64,000 nt of DNA, from contig JARFPK010000002.1 of assembly GCA_029167045.1 (NCBI GenBank), forward strand, positions 1-64,000, given 5' to 3'. This stretch comes from Candidatus Methanocrinis natronophilus. GTDB lineage: Archaea > Halobacteriota > Methanosarcinia > Methanotrichales > Methanotrichaceae. The notes under the pieces are model-generated. The model ran no database searches. It was not told the DNA's origin and saw nothing but the letters and a program-made list of their open reading frames with translations. Made by a program: the position numbers and the translations under genes. The stretch's first letter is position 1; every line of letters starts with the position of its first letter. This document shows positions 52,588 to 63,400 of the stretch, piece by piece.

Positions 52588-52857
52588 ATGGGTAAAAACT
52601 TGGATTACCACGGATTGGGTCATCATTGGACATCGGCCGAGATGGATACCTACCACCTGAGGAGGACCAAACTTAAGCCCTGCATCTCCAGCACGAACGC
52701 CCGCAAGTTAAAGAGGTGGATGGGTGATTATAAGGAATTGAGGACAGACGGTATGGGAGAGGAGCCGGTCGAGCTCCTCCTCAATTCTTACCTGCCTCAA
52801 GTAAAGCCGAAGGCAGAGATTCACACCCATCGATCTGGATCCCCTTATAGGTGGTGA
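52588..52857 (+). CDS. Hypothetical small basic protein, 89 aa
   Basis: ATG 52588 has AGGTGA 11 bases upstream and follows the coiled-coil gene by 20 bases. The sequence (WTSAEMDTYHLRRTKLKPCI, ARKLKRWMGDYKELRTDGMG) is basic and not recognised. It could be an expressed tail gene or a chance ORF. Confidence 0.35.
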   Translation: MGKNLDYHGLGHHWTSAEMDTYHLRRTKLKPCISSTNARKLKRWMGDYKELRTDGMGEEPVELLLNSYLPQVKPKAEIHTHRSGSPYRW

Positions 52858-52976
52858 AGTGGTTAAACCCCAGTAAAAGTTATGTGACTCTCTAGCTGTA
52901 TCAATTGATAGCGTGACCCCGCCGAAAAGATCCTCGGGACTGGCAGAAACAGCCCGTTGGCGCCTCGCCTGCTGTC

Positions 52977-53069
52977 GATCGCCGGCCCGGATGATATGGA
53001 TTTAACCTCCAGGACAACTGCCCCCAGGATCTCAGCAGAGATTTGAATACCGAGGTCGAATAAAATAGC
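52977..53069 (+). repeat. Dispersed intergenic repeat, copy 2
   Basis: Matches 50588-50681. The half palindrome GTTATGTGAC (52879-52888) lies 90 bases to the left. No gene is seen between 52858 and 53424. Confidence 0.75.
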
Positions 53070-53424
53070 AAACTTGGATCGCCTCCAAACGAAGGCATCG
53101 TTGCATCAGATCAAAAAGGGCGACGGTGGTAGGAGTAAATGTCAGATGAAACACCCTTTCCTCTGTATCCACGCTGGCATTATCGGCCCGGGAGTTGACA
53201 ACTCGAATCTGCATTATGGAGGTGGTAATTGTCCTGACGGGCAAAAGACGTTTCGATCTCCCGGGTATCAAACCCCACAATCCCGGCCTTCTGGGATTTG
53301 GCAGTAGTACTAAAAATGCCCCACCAGAAAATTTCTGGGCGTAATCCGCTGGTTATACCCCCCCAGGGAAAATCGCCAGAATCTTATACGACGCCATAGT
53401 GTGGGAAGGGGAGGAGAATATCGC

Positions 53425-54048
53425 TTGAACTGGAAAGAAGATGCATCATACCTCAGGTCCACACGACACTACATCCTCTTATCAATCACCCTCTTCCTGG
53501 CAGCGACTGCCCTCGGGGTCGTTATATCGATCCGCAACCCTGAACTGGCAGCAGCCACCGTGGGAGAAGTGCCGAGAACCACCGCGGGATTATGGAGCCT
53601 GAGCCCCGGAAAAACTATGCTGGCCATATTCATCAACAACCTTTTCGCATCGGCGATGGCGCTCCTACTGGGGGTGGGATTCGGAATAGTCCCGTTCATC
53701 GTCGTCATGGTGAACGGCTTCATGGTGGGGATCGTCGCCCATCAGTTGATTCTTGCTGGAGGTATAGGCTTCGTCATCGTCGCGATCCTACCCCACGGCA
53801 TTATCGAGCTTCCTACCATACTCGTCTGCATAGGCGTCGGGTTCAGGCTCGGCCACCTGATGATCAAGGCCCTCATGGGTATGGTAGCCGACCTAGAGGG
53901 AGAGTTGAGGTCTGCGTTGCACCTCCTCCGGTGGGTCGTACTCTTGCTCTTAATCGCCGCGGCAATCGAGACCTTCATAACCCCCGACCTCATCCAGCCC
54001 TTCATCCAGCTCACTCCAGATCTTCAGCCTCCGTTGGCGACGAAATGA
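53425..54048 (+). CDS. SpoIIM-family (stage II sporulation protein M-like) membrane protein
   Basis: 207 residues. TTG 53425 is preferred over GTG 53401 because GGGGAGGAG lies eight bases before it. Five hydrophobic helices, with the family pattern NNLFASAMALLLGVGFGIVP, VNGFMVG and LPHGIIELPTILVCIGVGFR. SpoIIM/DUF95 proteins occur widely in archaea, often beside RDD or ATPase genes, with no firm biochemical role; membrane organisation or transport is suspected. It stands alone here. Confidence 0.9.
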   Translation: MNWKEDASYLRSTRHYILLSITLFLAATALGVVISIRNPELAAATVGEVPRTTAGLWSLSPGKTMLAIFINNLFASAMALLLGVGFGIVPFIVVMVNGFMVGIVAHQLILAGGIGFVIVAILPHGIIELPTILVCIGVGFRLGHLMIKALMGMVADLEGELRSALHLLRWVVLLLLIAAAIETFITPDLIQPFIQLTPDLQPPLATK

Positions 54049-54364
54049 CCTAATCCAAGCTACCTAGCAATGTTCAATGATACAGCGACAACTCCCGAAA
54101 AGGACCGCTGTTGCTGCCGCCCTCTCCTCTATTTACTCTAATCCAGCCTCGCGTTCCCGACCCCCTGGGGGTAGGGGTAGCGCACGAAAAGCGCTCCCCC
54201 AGAGGGCTTTCGGGGCAGGGTTAGGCTCCAGGACCTCAATCCCGGCCAATGGGTAAGAAGGGAGATAAGGCAATGAAGGGGGTGTTCAAGCTCACCCAGG
54301 GGCTTCCGGCGAGATCCTGGAGAAGGTTCAAGCTATCTATGAGGTAATCCTTCCTATGCCTAAA
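54049..54364 (+). other. Intergenic region between convergent genes
   Basis: 316 bases between the SpoIIM-like gene and the HTH gene. CCCCCTGGGGG near 54160 and CTCCCCCAGAGGGC near 54205 are GC stems that could end transcription; no gene seen. Confidence 0.4.
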
Positions 54365-54778
54365 CTATGACGGTTCGGCGGCTAGGCCACGAGACGATAC
54401 CATACCCTTCAGCTTCTGTAAGTTCTCCATAACTTCCGTATGTTCCCGCAGCTTCTCGTTCTCGAACCACTTGATGATATCGTCGATGGGCACAATCAGA
54501 GTATATACCAATGATGGTCGACCCTTACCTCCGGTCTTGACCTCCAGCTCGCTGACCAAATTTTCGTCGCGAAGATCTCGCACCGCCACGCTGACCTCGG
54601 GCTGGCTTAGGCGCGTAGCATATCCGATCTCCCTCGACGATGCTTCACCCACGTTTGCCAGATATGTGACTATGAGGGCCATCCTGCGCTGCATCCCCAA
54701 ACTGTGGAGTATGTCGGCGAACTCGATATCCTCGTTGTCCAGCACTTTGACCGAGCTTTCCCTCGTATAGATCACCAC
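54365..54778 (-). CDS. Winged-helix transcriptional regulator
   Basis: 137 residues. MQRRMALIVTYLANVGEASSREIGYATRLSQPEVSVAVRDLRDENLV is a winged HTH of the ArsR/MarR type (about 28-75), followed by the wing (TGGKGRPSLVYTL) and a C-terminal helix (WFENEKLREHTEVMENL). The family is common in methanogens. The start overlaps the stop of the LSm-like gene by seven bases, so DNA- and RNA-binding proteins are co-expressed. Confidence 0.85.
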   Translation of the reverse strand: MVIYTRESSVKVLDNEDIEFADILHSLGMQRRMALIVTYLANVGEASSREIGYATRLSQPEVSVAVRDLRDENLVSELEVKTGGKGRPSLVYTLIVPIDDIIKWFENEKLREHTEVMENLQKLKGMVSSRGLAAEPS

Positions 54779-55077
54779 TTCTGAACCGCAGGCTTCTCCT
54801 TCTTGGGCTTGACCTCGTATTCGATTGAAGATATCGCACCTTTGAATACGATCATCTTCTTACCATGGCCCAGATCGAGGAGCAACTGGTAGAGGTTTTG
54901 GGCTTCAAGCACTCCCTTTATGGGTCTGCCGTCCTTCATGCGAATCATGATCGGCCCGCTTGAGATCTCAGGTATAAACTGGGGCGGGCTGCTGGCCTTC
55001 TTTTCAGCCTTGGAAGCATCCATGATGGTTGCAGCATGATCATCAGCATTTCGATCTATCTCGGCGTTATCGCCCAT
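54772..55077 (-). CDS. Hfq/LSm-like RNA-binding protein
   Basis: 101 residues. After a disordered, Ala/Ser-rich 40-residue N-terminus, GPIMIRMKDGRPIKGVLEAQ and MIVFKGAISSIEYEVKPKK form an Sm1/Sm2-like pair; KGAISSIE parallels the KHAISTI motif of Hfq. A basic tail (KPKKEKP) follows. Predicted to form a ring that binds RNA. Overlap with the HTH gene indicates one operon. Confidence 0.7.
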   Translation of the reverse strand: MGDNAEIDRNADDHAATIMDASKAEKKASSPPQFIPEISSGPIMIRMKDGRPIKGVLEAQNLYQLLLDLGHGKKMIVFKGAISSIEYEVKPKKEKPAVQKW

Positions 55078-55181
55078 TGCTTGCTCCCTCGGGGAGAAAA
55101 ACGGTTTGCAGAGATTTATATTTTTTGATAACTAAAATCTAATCTGACGAGATGCGAACGTACCTATCCTGTACTCTCAAG

Positions 55182-55577
55182 TCAGTGACAGCCTAACGAG
55201 ACTGCCTTCAGCTTCCGAGCCTTCTCTGTTGCTGCTGCTTTGTCCATCTTCCGGATGGATCCCAGGTGCACGTTCTTGACCTTGTCGCCTTCTCGCCAGC
55301 TTGCATACCAATAAGTGTAGGTCGCCTCCCCCTTCTTCGTCTTCTTCGGGATGCTCCCCTGATAGACCGACAGAGCTTCCAACCTCGCGACGTTCCAGAG
55401 GTCTTCGGCCTCTTCCTCTAGTCTGGCAGCTTCCGCCTCCCTCTCCTTTGCACCTGGATCCATTCCTTGGATCTCTCGGAGCTTTGCACCCTCTTCTCTT
55501 AACCTCTTGGCGTCCTCCCTCAGAGCTACGATCTTCTCACCGCTTCCGGTTTCGTAGACAATCTTTTGCCGTGCCAT
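55182..55577 (-). CDS. DUF6788-like small protein with helical region
   Basis: 131 residues from the Met at 55577 (MARQKIVYETGSGEKIVALR); upstream codons lie in palindromic element F. A coiled helical middle (AKEREAEAARLEEEAEDLWN) is followed by YTYWYASWREGDKVKNVHLG, the aromatic YWY..WREG...K..LG motif of small proteins often found in integrated elements. Possibly a DNA-binding accessory protein. The start lies 5 bases from the palindrome, which may be its operator. Confidence 0.6.
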   Translation of the reverse strand: MARQKIVYETGSGEKIVALREDAKRLREEGAKLREIQGMDPGAKEREAEAARLEEEAEDLWNVARLEALSVYQGSIPKKTKKGEATYTYWYASWREGDKVKNVHLGSIRKMDKAAATEKARKLKAVSLGCH

Positions 55578-55581
55578 ACAC

Positions 55582-55633
55582 TTAGTTATGTGACTATCAT
55601 ATATAGATATGGCGGCTTGTGTCACATAACTAA
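55582..55633. repeat. Palindromic element, copy F
   Basis: TTAGTTATGTGAC (55582-55594) and its exact inverse GTCACATAACTAA (55621-55633), 26 bases apart. Confidence 0.85.
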
Positions 55634-57344
55634 ATCCCGAGCGTGGCTGTATTCATCTGTACAATAGCGTAATTTTCGCAAGGTCTATCAGACGAGGATG
55701 ATAGCTCGATCAGAGAAAGATCTCGATCTCTCTCGTATTTGATTCGATCCCCAGAGTGGCCTTTAAGATCTGGCTAAAGCTGTATCTGATTTAACCGTGT
55801 TGAAATATTTTCCAGTTACTATAATAGGCAAAATGCATACACATTTTTTTATCATTTTTCATTTCTCATTTTTTTTGATTACATGGGTCCGCCGAGCAAC
55901 GCGAGGCGGCGCAGTGCACCTATCCCCTCCCCCCTTTCCAACAACCGTAGAGAAGGAGGGCGCTGAAGACTGAAGACCGATCCGTCCCGAAGGGTTGTGC
56001 GAAGCACATTTGCGGTACCCGTGCTCCCGAGCCCCTTTCCAGGTCGATGGATAAAGACCAGGCTGAAAGATCGAGGAGGATCAATAGGGTCGCCCAACGC
56101 ACATTTGCGTCCACCCGGCCCGTCGCCCCACCGCCGAAGCGGCAGGACCAAGAAAGCGGATCGGGCTGATCATGGCATCCGGTCACGCGCGAACACCCAG
56201 ACACGCGCGGACCGGGGCCTTGATCTGCCCGGGACGCTCACACTGCCGCTTCGGCAACAAGGGGGCGACGGGTCGCGCAAATGTTCTGCTCGGGCGAGCC
56301 GACGGCCGATTTAGCGATTCCACAGCCCCTCTATTCAAATCGATGAACGCCACGAAGTTAGTGGAATCAGCATATATCCAGCTTACAACCGGCACCTTGG
56401 CACCGGCGCTAGCAGGCAAGTGTGGACACCCAGTTGAGAAAAGAACTCGCCTGAGGTAGGATATCTTCGCCTCCGCTGCCCGCCTCGGGACCGTCGGGCG
56501 AAATGGACTGGGCCCCCTTCTACGCAATTAGTGACCCCAGCATGAGTTCGGGCATACCCACTCATTTTACGCCGCCCTTGGCCTGTGGTCACGATAAATC
56601 CCCACCCCCGATTTTGGTAGTCGCTCGCCTCCCTGGAAATTAGCGCACCGATGATGATGATCATCCTACCGAGAACCCCCGCAATAGAGCCGGCTGATAA
56701 GATAGAGCGCATAATGAAAGTTGTCCGGAAGGAGCTCTCCAATCAGAGTTGCGAAAAGCCAGCCCGGGATATATCAGACTCGGCATCCAGAGCATCCATA
56801 GGTGAATTCAGATCAGCTCCCGCCCCAATTGATACAGGTCCACATATCTTCCCCCGCCCCCTGATAGTCAGCCTATGAACTAGCCTACTCAATTCATCAT
56901 CACCGCAAGAAAGCTATTCATATGGTTGCATTTTATCTCACGCCTCCGTATCCCGGATAGACAGCAAACCCCGCCCTCATGTAACATCGACGACCTCAGT
57001 TTCTCTGTTGAATAGTTTTCAGGACCGAAGGCCCCCATTCTGTTCATCCTGCAAATATGCTCCCGCCGCAATTTTAGCAGATAAGCGGATAACCCCGCCC
57101 CATGAGAATCAAGGCCTAATAATCTCCGGCTTTTGCCATCGACACCCCTAACGCTAACAGATCCTTGGGACCAACCAACGCGGACTACTCATAGGACTAA
57201 AGGAGTGAGATACCAATCATGCATTTAATCAATCTGTATTACAAAGATTGAAATACTTATTATAAGATACAATATCTTAGTTACTGACGGCGAATCGTAA
57301 TCCATGATATACCGTCAAGCCCGTCAAGCTGGAGGAGTTGTATT
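55634..57344 (+). other. Gene-poor 1.7 kb region
   Basis: No ORF with family resemblance. A GC-rich middle (55880-56560) has many overlapping shadow frames. AT-rich ends; TTATTATAAG near 57257-57266 may be the TATA box for the substrate-binding protein gene, about 80 bases before its ATG. Confidence 0.5.
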
Positions 57345-58580
57345 ATGAATTCGAAATTGAGATTGGTGCTCGCATCCATCTTATTGTTGGCTATACCCTC
57401 AATAGCAGCAGGGTACACTCTGCAAATCTACGGAAATGCCAATATGGATGGCGTCATTGATGAGCAAGACCTAGTCGCCCTGAGAGGAATGATCGATGGT
57501 ACGATTGAACCTACAGATCTAGCTGATGCCAACATGGACGGTATCCTCGACGAATATGATCTGGCTAAAGTGGAGGAGATTATTCGAGGCGATCCTACAG
57601 AGATTCATCTCATCGACTCAACTGGTAGGGTCGTTAACATAAAAACGCCCGTTAAAAGGATAGTTCCCCTTCACATGCGGCACGCTACAGCAGTTATTGT
57701 TCTGGGCGGGGAGGATGCGATAGGCGGGGTTGACACAACCGTCCACGAAAGAGAACTTCTCTTTCCACACCTGAAGGATACACCATCTATTGGATCTACC
57801 CGGGAGCCAGATATCGAAGCGATTATCGAGCTCGACCCAGATCTCGTCATCACCTTCACTCACCTGGGGCTACAGGACCAATTGGACGAAAAACTGCCGC
57901 CAAACGTTGCCCTAGTAAGGGCTGACCTCTCAAGGTCTGATTACCTGAAGGAAGAGATGATGAAGCTCGGTTATATCATAGGTAACAGAGACGCAGTTGA
58001 AGATTACGAAATATGGTACGAAAGCTATATCGGAACCGTTGAAGATAGGGTCTCAACCATACCTGTAGAGGACAGGGTAACAGTATTAATGGAGCGTGAA
58101 AGCCCCGACCGACAACCTTCAGTCAGGTGGGCCTATGCTACGGATACCGGATATACCGATCTGTCTGATGTCGCCGGCGGGGTGAATATTGCTCAGTCGC
58201 TGATCAGTTACCACGGAGACGTTGAATCGGAGTGGGTTATGGAACAGAACCCTGATGTGATCATCGGTCTCTCTTACAGTGGCGGCTACAAGGTCGATGA
58301 CGACTTGCCACTTAAGGCATACCGAGACGCTATCATGGAAGCGCCAGGGTTTGAGTTCGTGAATGCCGTTAAGGATGGACGAGTCCACATCATATCGGGC
58401 GATTTCTCACTAGGACCTCAAATGACGATCGGTACTGTGGTCGTTGCTAAGTGGCTCTACCCTGACCTCTTTCAGGATATGGATCCAGAGTTGATCCACC
58501 AGGAGTTCCTGAGAGACTTGATGAAAGTCGACTATGACCTATCAAACCATGGAGCTTTCGTCTATCCGCCTATGGATTGA
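57345..58580 (+). CDS. Dockerin-tagged ABC substrate-binding protein (BtuF/FepB-like)
   Basis: 411 residues: signal (LRLVLASILLLAIPSIAAGY), a type I dockerin-like pair of Ca-binding loops (GNANMDGVIDEQDL and ADANMDGILDEYDLAKVEEI, about 26-77), then a cluster A-II periplasmic-binding fold (RIVPLHMRHATAVIVLGGED, EPDIEAIIELDPDLVITFTH, WVMEQNPDVIIGLSYSGGY). This class binds iron-siderophore, cobalamin or other metal chelates. GGAGG sits nine bases before the ATG. No permease or ATPase gene is adjacent, so it is an orphan binding protein, perhaps docked to a surface scaffold through its dockerin. Confidence 0.9.
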   Translation: MNSKLRLVLASILLLAIPSIAAGYTLQIYGNANMDGVIDEQDLVALRGMIDGTIEPTDLADANMDGILDEYDLAKVEEIIRGDPTEIHLIDSTGRVVNIKTPVKRIVPLHMRHATAVIVLGGEDAIGGVDTTVHERELLFPHLKDTPSIGSTREPDIEAIIELDPDLVITFTHLGLQDQLDEKLPPNVALVRADLSRSDYLKEEMMKLGYIIGNRDAVEDYEIWYESYIGTVEDRVSTIPVEDRVTVLMERESPDRQPSVRWAYATDTGYTDLSDVAGGVNIAQSLISYHGDVESEWVMEQNPDVIIGLSYSGGYKVDDDLPLKAYRDAIMEAPGFEFVNAVKDGRVHIISGDFSLGPQMTIGTVVVAKWLYPDLFQDMDPELIHQEFLRDLMKVDYDLSNHGAFVYPPMD

Positions 58581-60423
58581 ATATGAATAGGCCATCAGGA
58601 TAAAGTGATGTATCTGGCATCGTAATTTCAACCTAGCCATGCTTCATCTTGACTATTGGTGGAGCATGTCTTTTTTCCTCGTTTGATGGATATTATTACT
58701 TTGGACGCAATGAATGATACGATTCGGTTTCATTCTATCTCGATAACCCTTTTTCTTGGACTGGCTTAATTCTCTGCCGATACCTCCCCGGCACGAATTC
58801 TGGTGCTGAAGAGAACTCGAAAGGCGGATGTTTTATGCTGGATATTGTCTGTAGAGGCTGTTTTGGGCCCCAATATTTCCCGAGGTTTGCTTTGAGATAG
58901 CAGACGCACAGATTTCGGCCCAGAAACGGCTGTACGGTGAATATAGACGTATTCCTCGCGGTCCGAAATGACCGAAACCCCCCGGGGGTTGAGGCTCTTT
59001 CCCACCAACCCACCAACAGCGAAGCAGGATGGTCATCACATGCAAGGTGGAGAGGTCCACACGATCGATTGATTCCATGAAAATAGGTCATGCAGGAGTC
59101 GACCAGGATGGTAGGCGCCAAGTTTCAAAGCTTATCGCCTATCCCGGGCGGCAGTGGCACTCAACGATCACGTGATCAACCGCGCCCTTGGGCGCGGCGC
59201 AAGTACGAGTTTCGCGATCCCATCCAAAAATCTCGACTCATTAGCAAAAACGCTCAGCATTGCAGATGCTGTTGCAGCGCAATAATGGTCTCTGCTCGAG
59301 ACGTAGGAGAAAATCATGATGCTCCCAAGCAGCACAGACATTATCTGATGGCAATATGGGTGGAACTCTCTCCCCACAGCACAAGTGAATGGATATCTTA
59401 ACGTAGGGATACGATGCATCATGCCCGATGCCAAAGGAGGGTCATTCCCCGTCGTCCAGATGGGTCAGCACGTCACCCCGTAAGAGCGTCGATATCATCC
59501 TCTTATAAATCTCGGCGGCCGGAACATCCCCAGCGTTGTGCCCCCTTTATGGCCGTTTACTATTCGGATTCCCGGGATCCTCTCCCGGATATCACCGCTC
59601 TCAAGCGCATTCGTAGCTGCCTACTATGCTGAGGCACAAGTCTCGACCGGATCAGCAATCCAGCTCGCGCGCCCAGGGCGGCTGCTCGCAGCTTATCCCG
59701 CGCCGAAGGCGCCATCTCATCAGACCGATCCGCATCTTGCAACGGGCGCAAGACATCTAGCCCCGGGCTTTATCTCCACCAACAAAGCTATGCAGCACCC
59801 GTGAACCCGGAATACTGTCGAATCCCGGGCCCCTTCTCCCACAAAACGTCGCGAAGCGACGGCGTTCTCGACACCCGGATCCCGGGGCCCGACCCCCCAC
59901 CAAACGCGCGAAGCGCGGCGCACCATTAACCAGCACAACAAAGCGGTCAAGACATGTCCCCCGGGTCCACACCTCCGACCACGTATGAACACGGCCCAAA
60001 TATCGCCAAACGCATGAGATAGCGGCGCTGGATCAGTACCCTTAAACGGACGGCGAGTCCCGGGCACCCCACACCAACCAACAAAAAACATGTGCGTCCG
60101 GGCTGCAGAGCAAACTACGTCATCACAAGAAAAGCAACTCACGATACCAACATAGCCCACACACACCACACCAACACAACAACACCGTAGCCGCTACCAC
60201 CACACCACCCAAACCACACATTTGCCAGGATAGCTCATTCGAATAATGAAATGAAAATGAGAATGAGAAAAAATATACATGCAATATACACTATATTAGT
60301 AACTCAAAATTATCACCTAAATATAAACCATTCAATTTAATAACGGATTAAAAAATTAAATATAGATTTATATAAATTGCCCTCAATCGCATTGAAAACT
60401 GATTCGTATCATTGGGGATCAAA
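58581..60423 (+). other. Non-coding palindrome-, AC- and AT-rich region, candidate origin
   Basis: No supported gene in 1.8 kb. Contents in order: palindrome GATCACGTGATC (59166-59177); 8-bp stem CCGCGCCC-TT-GGGCGCGG (59180-59197); mini-hairpins CGTCGCGAAGCGACG (59847-59861) and CGCGCGAAGCGCG (59905-59917), both with the very stable GCGAAGC core; a tract almost free of G and T (60130-60222, CCACACACACCACACC style); and an AT-rich stretch (60236-60400). It directly follows the primase-helicase gene. An origin role is inferred. Confidence 0.4.
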
Positions 60424-63400
60424 TCACCTTGGTGGATGAAGTCTACCTTTATCGTCCTTTGCCCATCCCATGGACTGGAGGCTATTAAGGGCTACTCCGG
60501 ACTTGAGATCGTCCCATTTTTTGGCCTGCATCAAGATCTTGGTAGTTAAACCGTTGGTTTGGATTGCAAGTTCCTCGAAATAGGATATTGGCAACCCAAA
60601 GATCTCGCCCGCCTCCCCAGAGGGCTTTGGCTCTGGTGTTCGATATTTTTCCAGGTAATCGGCCTGTCGCCTGTGGCCGTCCCGAAGCTCATCGGCTATA
60701 CTCTGACGGTCATCGGGCTCGGGGGTCTCGTCACTGAGGTCGCCCATATCCTCGGTTTCGGACCCCTCCTCGACACAAACTACACCAGAACCTGGCTTAG
60801 CTACAGAAGATTTCCCAGCTGTAGTTTCGCAAACCGATATCCTGCGACCAGAAACTACAGCAACTACATCAACTACATCGAAATCGCGATAACTCTCATA
60901 GGTAATGTGATCTTCTTTTTCGCAGGCTTCGATGAAACAGTAAATTCGAAATATCTCCTCTATAACCCGGAGTAAGGTATCTGATGTAGTTGGTGTAGTT
61001 ATGTAGTTATCGATAGCGATTTCTCTGACCCCATCCTGTAGTTTTGCTGTAGTCTCACTGTAGTTGCTGTAGTCCGAGAACTGGGTTATGTGGTCAGCAT
61101 AAGCTTCCGATGGCGTTTTTACTAGATATAGGCCGTTATACACTCGCGCGGACTTTCCATCGACGGTCGTCACTGACGAACCTATCCCGTATTTCTTTGA
61201 AATTTCCTCACCGAGCTGTCCTTGTGTAGCGGGGGTCGGGACGTTGAACCGTTTGCAATATTCGACGTAAGAGTTATATGCGTCGCTTGTTGTCAATTTT
61301 TTTGGGCCTTTATACCCTTTTGGCATAACTGTCGAAATGCACTCATCGAGGAAATAGCTCAACGAATATCGCTGCCGTTTATGCTCCTCTTCAGCCTCTT
61401 CCAAAGACTTGCGGGTATAGATCTTCCTTGACTTGATGAGGTGTGGAGCGCGGGCGGCGATTATCGCGACTAGTCCGGATAGGCTACTTGCCTGAATAAG
61501 CGACGCCTCGAGACGACGGTCAATCGGTCTCATTCCGGGACCATCGCCGAAGGTATAACAAAAATCGAGCCTGCACGTACGACGCTTCCGTCCGTAACTA
61601 TCGTCCCCATAGTCTATAGCGTTGTTGCTATCGAGGATCGGGATCGCATGGGGTTTGCCTCGCGTCCTGCCGCCGTACTTTACATCGGCATCCAATAACT
61701 CACCGGTTGCAATCTTCTTCAGGGCGGAAATGCTATCTTTCACCCCTTCGACCTCAGAGATTATCCAGAGATCGACGTCGAGGAGAGCCCCTGGTCCAAA
61801 CCTTGATGATTTGAGTTCAGGCAACTCGATAGCGGTGCTTCTCTCAGCAGTAAAGAGAGCGAGCAGAACCCGCTCAAAGGTTCCTTTGCCGTTTGCCCCA
61901 CCTCCGATCAATTGAACGATTACATCGAATGGAATACGTAGAGCAACCGCAGTCATTACATCGATCGCAGTTAAAACGTCCCTTGGATCAGACAATGAAG
62001 TGCAGAGGAACCAGATGAACTTCATCCAGTCGGCGTCTTCGCAGTCCCAGTTTGCGCCGTACTTGAAGGAGAAATAGTCATCTGCTTGGAATTCCCGAAA
62101 CTCGCCCGTCTCCAGATCGAGTACTCCGTTCTGCAGAGGCATAACATAGGGATTCGGGTTGAAGATTACTGGTGTGAGTTGTTTTTCGGATCTTATCCGG
62201 TCAATTACTTCACCCACGTCCCGGCGGTTTGCAAAGTCGCCAGCGGTGCGATACATTGCTTGGGACATCTTCGCTATACCGGTGGGCCGATAGATCTCGC
62301 CGTCAAACCAGTAAATATCCTTTCCACCGTTGACCATCGCCAAATCCAGTTTAGACATCAGAGTATCTGCGGCTTTTGATCTTGAAAATTTGTAATCTCC
62401 CTTGCCGTCCTTGTCGTAACAGAAATCTTCAATAGTAAAATCGGCTCCACGGTCGCCCGGTATGATGACGTCGGTATCGTAATCGATCCCTTGTTTGGCA
62501 AGCTGCTTGTTGTACTTCTTTAGCCGGCCGTATGCTTGTAATAGTCGATCGACTGGGATTTCTTCCCCAGCTTTGATCATATCAATAATTGGCAGGAAGA
62601 ATTCGACATCGTTTCTGTTGAAACCTATGCAGTCTATTGATTTTGCCCCATCACACCACGATGCCACTGCCTCGATCGCTTGCTGTACTGACACTGCATC
62701 GACGCCGTCGTTTTGCCTCTTTTGATCTTGAGCCTTTTGTTGCTCTTTTTCGGCGAAATCTTTTATGATCTTATTTATAGTGCTTTTTTTTACGTTGACT
62801 TTGCCAACGACCTGATCATATAGAACGGGTTCATTATCTCGGAGGTCCAGGAGATCGCAGAGGATAGATTCATTCTTGGAACCGGCAACGGGGTCCGCGT
62901 TAAACTCCTCAACCAGTTTATCAGCACCGAGCTTAATATCCTCGATCGTCCTTGAGCGCTTGTCAGTGTAATCTCCGGGCCATCGGCATTCTTTACATCG
63001 TTCATCAGGTACGCATAGCTCCATTCCGCCAAAACCGAGCATCGGATAACCCGCGCTCGTCTTCTTGATGGTTTCACAGTTCGGGGAATTGATTACCCCG
63101 TAAGACGTATAGAAGATCCTCGTTTCCACATTGCACTTCATCGCTATTGGATACCAGATCTCAAAGGCCGCTTCTTCTGAATAGCCGGATTGATACAACC
63201 ATGTAGCTAGGGCTCCGCAAACCCGATGCGCCCCAGCCCCGCCCGGGAACTCCAGTAGTGCTCGATAGAAGGGACACCAGGCCTCGACGGGGACAGGCTC
63301 GGTGGCTCGTCGGATCTCCCCCGTGGTCTTCGCCTTCGTCGTCACGCCCTCCTCGGCCTTCGTCTTGTAGGATTCGAGGATCCGGGCGAGAGCGGTCCTC

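Noticed and set aside
55879-56530. Several ORFs of 90-120 codons in the GC-rich intergenic block.
   Set aside because: They overlap on both strands, have no ribosome-binding sites or domains, and show random codon use.
59720-60169. A 149-codon minus-strand ORF in the palindrome-rich region.
   Set aside because: Cys/Val-rich low-complexity translation of the AC-rich tract, with no family resemblance.
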